Source: Xiphias gladius (taxonomy: Eukaryota; Chordata; Actinopteri; Istiophoriformes; Xiphiidae). Taken from it: a stretch of DNA of 64,000 bases. A program made the translations under genes and the position numbers. Below the pieces are notes generated by a model, which saw nothing but the letters and a program-made list of their open reading frames with translations, searched no databases and was not told where the DNA came from. Positions 13,296 to 23,381 of the stretch are shown here, piece by piece. The stretch's first letter is position 1, and every line of letters starts with the position of its first letter. The DNA is taken from the NCBI RefSeq assembly GCF_016859285.1, contig NC_053408.1, positions 11,541,213-11,605,212 of the forward strand. The letters are read 5' to 3'.

Positions 13296-15300
13296 GCTCA
13301 CACAGAGTCTAGATCAGTGGCTCCCAGCCTGGGTGTCGGGACATAAAAACATTTATGCTACATGCAACAATTTTTATTTTTTAAACTGCAGATCTCTAAA
13401 GAAAATCCAAATAAAAGAGGGGGGGGGCATTTTTTTCAACCCACATGGAAGGCTACTTACATGGTTGCCAACCTATTCTTTTGTTATGATTTCCAAAAAG
13501 CTGAGTAAACTGCAATGTTGCCGAGCAAGTTTATAGTACAACTCCTGCTGTCATAGTGATCACTGGATACAAACCGTTGACACGTTCTATAACGAGACGC
13601 TGATATGATGATGGGTGTTAACATTTAAAATAGACAAAAATTTAATTTCTCACTGCAACAGCGCTGTGATGGTTCATCACTCTGAGATATTCTAATGCTT
13701 TGTTGGCCTGAGGATGTATTGAGACCCCAAAAGGTGGAATACTTTAGTCCTTAGTAAATACAAGTATAATTCACAGTTGTTTGTTTTTTTTGTTTTTTTT
13801 TTAAATATACATATATAAAAGGGAATCAAGCGACATTCTTAATGTGCTCAATGTTTTGCGTTCAAATCACCTTAAAAGTATTCAAAAGTGTTTCATGCTA
13901 GATGAGTATGACGATTTTTAAAAAAAAAAAAAAAAGGCACAATTCATGTGTTCACACTTTCATGGCTTGTTTGTATTCCAGTTCTTTTTGCTCTTATCAT
14001 GTCATCAGGCCAAAGATTGATTTGATCATTAATTTAAAAAGACCTACATGTTTTTTTTCTGGGGGCTTCCTGCTGCAATTTTTTGAGTACAGTTGTATTT
14101 TTCAGTTTTGGTTTTTATGAAGCTCTTTGTGAATTCTGACTATTTTTATTTTTTTGTGTGTATTTGATCAAATTATTTATTTTTGGGTTGTTTTTTAAGT
14201 GAGCTACTGTCTTTTTAGGTAATGAGAGGATTTATTTTCTTTCAGTGAGTGTAAGCAATGATAATTATGTATTACTATATAATGTTCAGCATTTATGATG
14301 ACTTTTTGTGTATCATCATGCAATATACCTTATTGTATTTTGTATAAAAGTTTACAAACCTGCTTAAAATGCTCCATTGATAAACCAGCTGTAAACACAA
14401 TTTTTCTCCACTTCTACTTTCAGTGATCAATGCCTTCTGTGTAAAGTTTTCCCCAGCATGTGTAATATTGATAGCATATTGGCATTGTTCTGAAGGAAGA
14501 GAAATTACCCACAAGCAGCAATGGTGATTTGGCATTTTGACAATAATGAGGTGAAGGACAAAATAATGGGGAAATTTTTTCTTATGTTCCAGCTTTTTTT
14601 TGTGTTCTCAACTAAATTTGTAGTCAATTATAATTGTGGCCAAAACTGTCCGTCTAATTTGTCTGCCATGTATCCTAATGGATCCTAGCGTTGTGCTCGA
14701 GTACAAAGTGTAGCAGTGTTTCTCTGTCTAGGGTGTCGCAGACAGTAGGACAAGCCTCACTGAACCATGTGACTGTAACCATGACCAAGATCTCTCCCAA
14801 ACCGTAACCACGTAGTATGATTTGCTTAAACTTAACAGACATTCGACATACCACATCAGGGAGCTTAATCGGTCACGTGGTGCCAGGTTGTTTCCTGTTC
14901 AAGTGAAGCTCACTTCAATCGCCACCCTGACTTTTCAACCCTGCAGCCCTGTAAGGCTGGAATGAGATTGCATGAGTTAATTCCTTGTACTAAACTATTT
15001 AAGGCAGGGGATTATTGAAGGCCCTCTTGGTAGGGGAAAAGAGGTTAAGGTGCCTTTATTTCTCCTGCCTTGGCAATGTGACTAAATAGACTTAAGACAG
15101 ACAGACACTGCTATACTGTCATCTTTTAAAAAAGTTGTGTTGTTTTAACGTAGACCATGTGTCTTTCGAATGTAATCCGAGAATCACATTGTTTTGACCA
15201 ACTTTTTTCCTTTTTTTTTAATACTAATCATGCACTCCAAAGTTTTACGATGCACTGTAGTGTACAAAAATGTGCAATAAAGATGTACATTTCCTTCCAA
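13296..15300 (+). other. cep55: cep55 3' untranslated region (probable)
   Basis: After the stop at 13293-13295 there is no further splice-supported coding exon on the plus strand. The stretch is AT-rich and includes an A-run near 13920-13935. A canonical AATAAA at 15276-15281 is the best poly(A) signal for a 2 kb UTR. An earlier AATAAA at 13410-13415, followed by a G-rich run, could give a short isoform. The first bases after the stop (CAGTGGCTCCCAGCCTGGGT at about 13315) resemble hAT-type terminal repeats, but no partner end was found. Confidence 0.55.
15276..15281 (+). terminator. cep55: Poly(A) signal AATAAA, probable cep55 3' end
   Basis: Canonical hexamer on the plus strand followed by T/GT-containing sequence within 40 nt. 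Assigned to cep55 because it is the last plus-strand signal before minus-strand rbp4. Confidence 0.55.
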
Positions 15301-15879
15301 TGCAGCAGTCCTTTTGTTTACTTTGTGTCACATCAGGCTATATTTTGAGGGCCAGTAGTGTTTGTCAGTTAATAAGTGGACTGAAATAGAAATTAAATTA
15401 AAAACCTGAAGGAGAATCAGTTTAGTATTGCACCCAAACACTCACTCTGAGTTAATACAATGCAACCAAATCATTAATCATTTCTTTTTTTTCCTTGTCC
15501 TTTTTTATACCAGTTTAAAAGTATGGATTTCATGGTACTTATTATAAGTGATCCACAGTGGAAAAGTGACAGCCGAGATAAAGATTGATGATGTTGAGCT
15601 TGCTGCGCCTTGACTTTGTTTTATTCACTTAACTGTGCTTTGATACTAAAAGGATTAGGCATCACTAGTGTATTTCATTTACCATCTAGGTGATCCAACA
15701 CATTCTGATGTTTCAATCTAGAATTAATTTTACCCTAATCCACAGAGTAACAAGGTATTCATGTAGAAAATATTTTGTCAATCTGTATAATCCCTTGGTA
15801 CCAAATAGATTCTGTAATACGAAACGATCGGCAATGAAGAAAGAAACACGAGGCTACAGCCACACTTAAACACAGTGCT

Positions 15880-16385
15880 GCTTTCAGCGTAACGCTAATG
15901 TCAGCATGATAACACGCTGTTGTTTAGCAGGTACATAGTAATGACTACCCACATTCACCAGTTTTGTTTAGTGTGTTAGCATCCTAAAATTTGCTATTTA
16001 GGCCTAAACACAAAGTAGAGCAGAGGCTAATGAGCAGGTTGTTAGTTTTTCTGGTATTATAAACCAACGTATTGATGAAAAGTAAAGGAATCACCCTGAG
16101 GCGGACATGATTAAATGTATAAAATTTCATGGCAATCTCCAGTATTTGTTGAGACATGTCTCCCAGTACCACAAATGTCAACCTCACGAGGTTGACACTA
16201 GTGATAAACTTTGGATCACCAAAGTCAACAGAATTCACCCTTTGGGAACCATGAATATCTGTAGAAAGTTTTGTGCCACTATAATCCATACTGAGATATC
16301 ACATTGGATAAACGAAAACTTTGACCTGCTGGTGTCTGTGCCAAAGTTCATGGCAATCGATCCAACAATTGTCAAGACATTTCAC
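15880..16385 (+). repeat. Dispersed teleost repeat, copy A
   Basis: Contains the hallmark phrases of a high-copy repeat of spiny-rayed fishes: GTTTAGCAGGTACATA (about 15924), GTGTTAGCATCCTAAAATTT, CATGGCAATCTCCAGTATTT, GGATCACCAAAGTCAACAGA, GGGAACCATGAATATCTGTA and CATGGCAATCGATCCAACAA near 16350. The latter modules occur twice within this copy. Related copies are at 36833-37165 and 43496-43670. No open frame of a transposase or reverse transcriptase is seen. The family is recognised from memory of many fish genomes; I cannot give its database name. Confidence 0.7.
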
Positions 16386-16544
16386 TGAAAGCCAATAATA
16401 TCAACCTCTGAAAACCTGTGACAATGTAAATTTTAGAGTTTATGGGGAAAAGCTCATGGATTTCCCAAACAAAGATAGCGTCAAAATTTTTGGCAACAGC
16501 TGTTAAAGCTTGGGGGGGGGGGGGCCTCAGAAAAACAAATTTTG

Positions 16545-16640
16545 GTGTAACACCTGGCCAAGTGGGGAGGCCTGCTGCCGCGAATTAAACCCAGCTGTTT
16601 GTTGTGAGCAGGGTCCTGTTCCACTGGGACACTTCTTTAC
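16545..16640 (-). mobile_element. Degenerate tRNA-like SINE remnant
   Basis: On the minus strand an A-box-like GTGTCCCAGTGG (16621-16632) precedes by about 28 nt a B-box-like GGGTTTAATTCG (16581-16592). Spacing fits a tRNA-derived pol III promoter, while the mismatches in both boxes suggest an inactive relic. Confidence 0.4.
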
Positions 16641-17404
16641 CAAAGTTTCAGGTATATACACCCACCCAAGTATCTAATTTTATTTAGACATAATAATGTA
16701 CATATATATTTAATATATTTATAATGTATAGTTAATAGATAATTCATTAAAAACTTTCCACAAAAGTCGTGTTGTGTTAGGTGCTCAGTTACAGTATGGG
16801 AAGCTGTTGCTTGAAGCCCGTTTCACACCTTTGTTTTGATTGATGTAGTTTATTTTCACAATTATAAAAGATTTTTTTTTTTTTAAAACATAAAATTCTG
16901 CATATACTTGGATTTTGATGTATTTTGTCTGCCTGAATCCGAGAGGAACAACATTAATCCATTATTTGCAATCTAGGAATACAGATGAATATTTCAAGTT
17001 AATCAAAAATTGAATGAGCCAACATGGTATGAATGTTTTATTTTAAAAACTGGATCAAGAAGTATACATCATACAATCAAGAAACAACCAAACTACTATG
17101 CCTATATGGCACATGACTTAATATGTATGTATTAAGGTAACAGTATCTACTTTTGTGCTACAAGACACTGTGCATCCTTCAGTGTAAAAGTAAATACGAT
17201 GGTTATAGTCAAGAGCTGCAGTAATGCCGAGAGCTCAGCTTCAATAAAAATTAATGTTCACAACTGATTATTTGTCACTTTGGCCTGAAAAGAATTGTGT
17301 CTTCAGTGATCTGATATGTCTAGTTTTCTGACTGGAACCAGAGAGCAAGTTCCACTGGTTTCCCTGAGGAAGGGCTGTTTCACACTACACTTAAGTTTCT
17401 ATAC

Positions 17405-17426
17405 AAAAAAAAAAAAAAAAAAAAAA
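17405..17426. repeat. Poly-A tract (A22)
   Basis: Uninterrupted run of 22 A on the plus strand, just beyond the 3' end of rbp4. Confidence 0.9.
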
Positions 17427-17585
17427 CATATGACAGATGTTGAGGATGAAACAAAAATGTTAGAAGTCCCAGAATCTCTTTTACTAAGGGGGGGATTTGG
17501 GAAAGACCAACATCAGCGGTCATCTTTCCTTTTCATTTTCAACGTAGTCAAGTAAACATGACAGTTTCTAGTTTGTCATTTGTAG

Positions 17586-17591
17586 TTTATT
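17586..17591 (-). terminator. rbp4: rbp4 poly(A) signal
   Basis: TTTATT on the plus strand, i.e. AATAAA on the minus strand, about 100 nt past the rbp4 stop codon. This gives the short 3' UTR typical of rbp4 mRNA. Confidence 0.75.
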
Positions 17592-17692
17592 TTTAAAGAA
17601 GAATGGTCTCCTTCCTCTGTTGAGATACACAGAGACAGTAGAGGAGACTAAGAAGAGAAACTCTGGTGGGGGTGGGTCCAAGAGCAGCAGGG

Positions 17693-19494
17693 TCACTGCG
17701 TGTCGACGGATCCACTGTCCTGGCAGAAGCCTGCAGTAGAAAGGAGACGCACATTTTGCTTTCTTTTATTTTTGAGTGATGTCCCAGCTTATCAGTTAAT
17801 CAAGTAAGACAGTGGTCACGAGGACTTGCACAGCTTAGTTTAGTCAATCATTCACTTGGTCTTTAATCTTACTGAACGACACTGACTCGTAAAAGGCATG
17901 GATCAATAAATCCTTACATAAATAAACGAGCACTTAATGAACTCAACTCACCAGTGTGTGGAACACGTCTGTATTTGCCCAGCAGGCAGAGCTCCATCTT
18001 CTTCTGGGTGACGATGGGCTGGTCCTGTGCCCTCAGGCCAGTCGGATGACGGGAAAATATGAAGGAGTAGCTGTCTAAGCAGGTGCCGTCAGTGTCTACT
18101 ACTCTGCATGAGTAGTGGATGGCGTAGTTATCGTAGTCGGTGTCGATAACCCAGTGGTCATCATCTAAGAGCAAGGAGGAGGTGTAAGAGGCAGACTTTA
18201 GATTTTTAGCAAACCATCCTTTTACAACTTGTGAGCCACTTTTTAAACTTGCATTGGCTACATATAGTCACTGAGATGGGATAAAACAAAACTGGTCAAA
18301 CCAAAAAATTGTGCTAGATTACAATGGAAATTTACTGTATGTATATGGCAGCTTTTTTTCTTACAACATACATCCTATTGTTTCAGTTTACATTTAGGTA
18401 AATTTCCCTTTCACAGTAAAAAGATTTTACAGTCCTCAAGCAACAGTGTAGGTAATTCAAATGTAAGTTCACTTAAAAACAAAACAGTTTGGGTCAGTAA
18501 TGGGACCAGTGATGTTTTTGAGATTGCATGCCAAGTCTAAAATTGTGATTCAGCCTCAAATTCTATGAAAGAACAGTTAATTACAACTATACTTAGCTTT
18601 AATGTGATGTAAAAGTTACAACAGATTTATTCTGAAGGACATTTTGGCCCCTTTCATTTTCCAGGGTCACAGTCACCAAGATAACCAAGTGCTGATGATT
18701 AAAAATCTGAAGGTCAACAATCCCTTTTGTAATATTATATAAGTGCCCCCTAACTGCCTATGACAAAAGGTTATGCTAATAAAGTGCCTGGTCATACATT
18801 AGTTGCCTAGAAATGAAGTCCTATCAGTGTTCAGGTGTAAATGTTCCACAGCTTACTTCCACTCTGCAGGTAAGATGCAACTCCCCAGTACTTCATCCTG
18901 AACTTGGCAGGGTCAGGGGTTTCCTCAAAGGTGGCCATCATGTCGGCACACATTTCCCAATTGCTGGAGGCCAAAGAGAGAGGAGGACATTAAGAAAAGT
19001 GGGAGACAAAATGGAGGAGACAAAGCATACAGATTTGGCCTTCACACTATAGAACAGAACTCACTTGAGGATGATGACTCTGCCTTTAGCAGTGGCGGTC
19101 ATTTTGCCGTCCTCTAAGATGGTAAACCTGGCAACGATGTTGTCGATTAAGAACAAACCCTCTGGGTCCTTCTTTCCCACAGCATACCATGTCCCTGCAT
19201 ACTGTAAGAGAGAAGTCCACATGTAAGTCCGCTTCATACCTCAATATTTTTCAGTATACGTTACAGCACAAAATATTACAAGTGAAAGCAGGGACACAGA
19301 AATTAAACAAATCTTAGACCTACATAATTTTTAGTGTTACACAAAGTCCTACAAACAAAAGTGATATTCCAGTCTATCTCTGAACAACTCACCCTGGTCC
19401 TGTCAAAGTTTTGCACGACCTGGAAGTTGGCCACCTGGCAGTCCTGTGCCCAGGACAAAGCCAGGAGGCAGAGGGCCACAATGTACCGCAGCAT
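17693..19494 (-). CDS. rbp4: Retinol-binding protein 4 (plasma), 5 coding exons
   Basis: Secreted lipocalin that carries retinol from liver through plasma to target tissues including the eye. Coding exons in transcript order: 19494-19393, 19201-19065, 18963-18857, 18164-17952, 17730-17693; 597 nt, 198 aa (human 201). All introns are GT-AG, and introns split codons as in the vertebrate gene. Residues 1-16 form a signal peptide (hydrophobic core then WAQ) before mature QDCQV. The lipocalin signature is Y35-A-G-T-W39 (GxW). Six cysteines of the mature protein match the three disulfides: DCQV, EMCAD, YSCR, GTCL, ELCL and GFCQ. Strong orthologue segments include [19 protein letters not shown] and [16 protein letters not shown]. 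The C-terminus differs from human as usual in fish. A separate noncoding first exon supplies the 5' UTR. The gene sits tail-to-tail with cep55 and head-to-head with pde6c. Confidence 0.97.
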
Positions 19495-19840
19495 TCTGCC
19501 TCAGAGGAGGGAAAAAGACAGAGTGAAAGGGATGAAGAAAGAAGCAAAGTCACTGGGAGGGAGAGTTTTTAGAAAAGGAGGCGCAACAGGGAACAGTGGC
19601 GGACACATGTGTCAGCCACATTACCAGTTCATTTTCTTTCTAGTCCTCAAGTCAAGTGGAATAAAGTTCCATAAAATCTTTTCCTATGTGCTACAAACAA
19701 GTTAGTTGAAAAAGTAATCCATGTAATCAAAAACACTAAAAATGTCGAAATATTGTTAGCAAAAACAACCAATCATTCAGTTTGAATATTCACTAAAAAA
19801 ATTTAAAAGGAAAAACACATGTCCACTGTCGAGCGCATAC

Positions 19841-19876
19841 CTTGTTACCAAAAAGAAGTGGGCAGCTCACAGAGAT
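19841..19876 (-). other. rbp4: rbp4 noncoding first exon (5' UTR)
   Basis: The ATG exon has a splice acceptor (CAG then A-ATG) directly before the start codon, so an upstream exon is needed. On the minus strand GTAACAAG followed by the donor GTATGC ends at 19841, and the TATA box 25-30 nt upstream of about 19876 fixes the probable transcription start. Start position is estimated from TATA spacing, not measured. Confidence 0.65.
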
Positions 19877-19901
19877 CCTCTGCTCTTCTATCCGGATTTG
19901 G

Positions 19902-19910
19902 CCTTTTATA
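19902..19910 (-). promoter_or_regulatory. rbp4: rbp4 TATA box
   Basis: TATAAAAGG on the minus strand, about 30 nt before the predicted start of the short noncoding first exon. A good TATA match fits a gene with strong liver-type expression. Confidence 0.75.
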
Positions 19911-19986
19911 CAGTTGGCTGGTATTGCGCAATGACTTCTGGAGTCCCGAACCTCCCCTGCTCTTCTCGCAGCTAAGCCTGCCTTCC

Positions 19987-19991
19987 ATTGG
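19987..19991 (-). promoter_or_regulatory. rbp4: rbp4 CCAAT box
   Basis: CCAAT on the minus strand roughly 80 bp upstream of the TATA box, at about -110 from the predicted start, a usual position for an NF-Y site. Five bases alone are weak evidence; position relative to TATA supports it. Confidence 0.45.
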
Positions 19992-19999
19992 ACAAACAT

Positions 20000-22984
20000 T
20001 TACATAACTGTGGGTCCCAGTCCTATTGATTTGTGTGCTCTGCACCTTTGGCCGACCATCCCAGCATGTCCCCCCAAAAATGTGTTTTCCTGTCAGAACT
20101 GCTGAGGCCTTCTTGGCCTTATGAAAGCAACCACTAGCAAAGCCAAGGGGACCATCTGGAATAAGCTATACAATGCATGTGTATATGCAAACACAGATTT
20201 GTCACACACACACACACACACACACACACAGGCACACACTGAGAAAACAAGTTAGTGAGTTGTACCCTTCTTCATTGGGGCCGACTGATTTCTGCAAGTT
20301 ATAGCTGGAGTGTTGTTTTCTTAGAGCGTGTGCACACATGCACAGGCACAAACCTACACTTAAACGTCATAAATCTAAGAGAAATGTTTTTGTGTGCATG
20401 GCCTGAACCCCCTATTTTGTCTGGGAAAACTGGACTGCACTAAATGCTCATTTCAGCCGTCTTCTCCTTTCTCATTGCCCCTAAGAAACGTTACAGTAGG
20501 TGTGTATGCTTCCTGCGCCACCAGTGTTATTGCATCAGCTGTTGATGTGATCATTCTTTCAAGGGACTCCTTCCTAACTGCCAGCACTGTGTTTGTATAA
20601 ATGGTGGACAGAGTGGTGGACTTTCAACACAAAACTAATCAATGTGAAAGAGAGGCAATCACATCTCTTCCAGGCACAAAGTCTGGAGTTTCGAACCGCA
20701 TACAATGATGATGAGATTGTGCGCTGACACACTTTTGTGTAAATCTGTGTCTACAACAGACGAGTCAAAAGAGAGCTAAAAGAGGGAGACGGGGGAGGCA
20801 TCCAGACTCAATGTTGCGCGTGGTCGGTAAATTATCAGCAACATGGATCGAGGAAACAAGTTAATGTGCCATGAGCATTTCTTTAGATTGTAAATCTGGG
20901 ACTAATCCATATCAGTGAAATCTATCTTAGTGTCTCTACTTTCAAAGCATTGTTGCAATTTAAATCGTGAAGTTAATTGGTGATCCCATCGAACACTAAG
21001 ATAAAGCAAATAGCTCCCATCTTAATGTATTATTAATGTATAATTATTCTGTTTTCCCTGGACCAGGGTCAGTTTGTGACGTGTTCTCTTTTGCTGTTCC
21101 AGTTAAAATGTGTGTCTCTAACACAGGTCCGTATTTCATCTGACTTAAATCTACTGTGGTATCATTTTATACCTTACAAAGTGCTGTTGTTTCGCACTGA
21201 GATCATGTAACCAGTCCTTCGAGGGCTTGGTTGAATAAAAGAGCACGGCGCAGCCAAACATCTGCGGCTTGCATAACCAAAGCCCCGGCCAGTCGAAAAA
21301 CAGTGCAATAACTCAGTTTGAACAAAAATAATAGCGGATGGAATTTGGCCAGAGGCAGTGCAACATTTCATAATCATCAAGACTGGCCGAGAAATGATGT
21401 ATGTTATACAATGCGCTGCTAGGTTTGTGTACGCATTTAACATTTTGGGCGGTGTAGTGGTAAATGGTAATGTCATGCTTAAAGCACGTGTCAGTTTCTT
21501 GATTTGATGGGGTGTGAAACTTAAGTAGCTCGAAATCCAGAAAAGATCCCTTATAAAATTGAGGATTGGGCAAAAGACCCCATGGCTAAATACACTGCTT
21601 CCATCTGAGATTTGAGGCTTTGAGCAGGGCTATAGCACAATGTGGAAGAAGTATTTTTTAGCAGAGTTCTTTTGTCCACCCACATAAATATAATGCAATC
21701 CAACCCAACACCGCCATGACCTATGACCTGAAGCATCTATGACCCGAAGAGCTGAATCAACGATCTCGAATATGAAATATCGCAGTGTACCTCTTACAAG
21801 TGAAAACTCAAATTCACAAGCAACCAAACACATCCTTGCTCTGTTCAGTGCCCTCAAGGGTTCTACTGCTACAGCCTTATGTGATCTGGTGTGACCAGCA
21901 GCCTGTTGTAGCTACTGTTTTTCGTCAGCAGATCTTTCAGATATTGCTGTGTAGCTGGCAGTGCTGAATCACTTTGCCGACTCTTTGTGAGTCTTTAAAG
22001 CAACTGACTGAAATGCGTCTCGGGAAATGTCGGGAAATCCAGTCCTGTAATTGACACTGGTGGCCACTACTGGCTACTGGCTTTATTTTTATGACATACA
22101 TTTACCGATGCAATACATCTGAACACAATTAGTACAAAAAGAAAACTGTTTTTAAGAAAAAAGAAAAAGGACATTGTAAGCAATATCATTTGGTTAGAAA
22201 ACAAAAGACATGTATTGGCTTGCAGAAATACTTCTGTGATTAGATTTAGCTGCCTTGCCCCTCTGCTGTTTGTCTGCCCGGCTGTCTCCCCTCTTTCGCA
22301 CACTCGCACCCAAACAGTCTCTCCCACTGTGAAATCAGCAGCTCCCATTTCTTTCCGCGGTGCCTCGCATCCCCACACCCACTTGTTTTTTTTTGTTTTT
22401 TTGAAGTTCCCCTCTGATAAGTCTGCCTTAATCCTCACGGCAAAAAATAGTGGGGAACCCCTTGTCTTGCCAGCCTGCCAGCAGCTAGACACGACGGTGC
22501 GCTCAGTTAATAATAGCCAGCCATCATCGTGTAGGGCCTTGTTCTCAGATGTCCATGTCCCACTAATTGGCTAATTTCCAGTTCTTGGAAGGATACCTCC
22601 ATGACCACGGTGATTTCATTAGAGCACACGGGTAGGGTGCTTACACATCTAGAGCATTAGATGGGCTACCATGAAGGCTCTGATCACTGGCCGGGACTGT
22701 TTAGCCACTTCCTCCGATGTGGCAGCAACCACGGGGACAGAGCAGTGTTAATACCCAGTGCAGTTTTGGCTCACCAGGTGGTTATCAGAAGCGAGTGAGG
22801 CTGCCGTCGTAAGGCTCCTGGTAGCTGGGATGGTTTAGTAAGTGGGATGACACATTAGATGTTGGACTGAGACAGCAGGCCACTGATGCGAGTCCAGTCA
22901 CCGGCTACGAAATGGAGCAGCCAATGGAGAGCTGCACTTTCATACGTTTCAGAGACAGGTTCTTCATCGTTTCCTGACCTGCAG
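20000..22984. other. rbp4-pde6c intergenic interval
   Basis: Shared upstream region of two divergent genes. No splice-supported exon was seen on either strand. It holds a (CA)n microsatellite at 20202-20230 and otherwise unique-looking sequence. A TTAATCC motif (22428-22434), the type bound by CRX/OTX in photoreceptors, lies about 950 bp before the pde6c ATG, but one short match is not evidence of function. Confidence 0.55.
20202..20230. repeat. (CA)n microsatellite
   Basis: About 14 CA units, read directly, roughly 330 bp upstream of the rbp4 start. Confidence 0.9.
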
Positions 22985-23381
22985 TCCCACTCTCGCCCCC
23001 CCCCCCCGGACTGGGAGGGGTGCCCGATGCAAAATGATCAGCGTCGGGATTTGCGGGTTAAGGACGCTTAGGGCCGGGGTTTTAATGCCATGACGTCACA
23101 TTCATTAGCGGCCACCTTGATCCCTTCAGCCTCTAAGCCGCACTCCGTCCTAGTCTCTCCGTCGGCGGCCGCGGGACGCCTCAGTGACTCCCTCGGGGAC
23201 CGTGGAGAAGAATGCACGTCGGCGCAGACGGATGCCACTGACCCACCGCACGCTGCAGGCCGCGGCACAGCCTCCCCTCTGCTGTTCGACGCTTCCCCAC
23301 CCTGCCCTGCCCCGCCCCACCCCCCGCAGGTGATGCTTGCGTGAAGCGAGGACGGGAGTGCAAACGCTACACACGTTCAGG
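22985..23381 (+). promoter_or_regulatory. pde6c: CpG-rich pde6c upstream region
   Basis: GC- and CpG-rich stretch that begins with a C-run (about 22997-23007) and runs into the first coding exon. It contains a perfect palindromic cAMP-response element at 23091-23098. A pyrimidine-rich tract ending in CAG at 23327-23329 looks like a splice acceptor, so the 5' UTR may start in an unmapped upstream exon. No TATA box is evident. Confidence 0.5.
23091..23098. promoter_or_regulatory. Perfect CRE palindrome TGACGTCA
   Basis: Full 8-bp consensus for CREB/ATF binding, about 290 bp upstream of the pde6c start codon inside the CpG-rich region. The motif match is exact; use in cones is inference. Confidence 0.55.

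Larger units (their letters stand above)
15282..17574. other. cep55-rbp4 intergenic interval
   Basis: Tail-to-tail interval between the two genes. It holds a dispersed repeat copy (15880-16385), a tRNA-like remnant (16545-16640), a G14 run near 16512 and an A22 run (17405-17426). In human this interval contains FFAR4, a seven-helix receptor; no hydrophobic multi-helix reading frame is present here or in the preceding 2 kb. Confidence 0.6.

Noticed and set aside
13314-13560. hAT-like terminal repeat (CAGTGGCTCCCAGCCTGGGT) after the cep55 stop
   Set aside because: The left end resembles known hAT tips, but I could not find an inverted partner or target-site duplication.
20600-20700. Possible fourth tRNA-like box pair
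   Set aside because: The A-box-like and B-box-like words are about 85 nt apart, too far for a tRNA-type promoter without assuming an insertion.
22067-22574. Overlapping 119- and 141-codon frames on both strands upstream of pde6c
   Set aside because: No domain, no splice context, and both contain low-complexity T-rich runs; ordinary chance frames.
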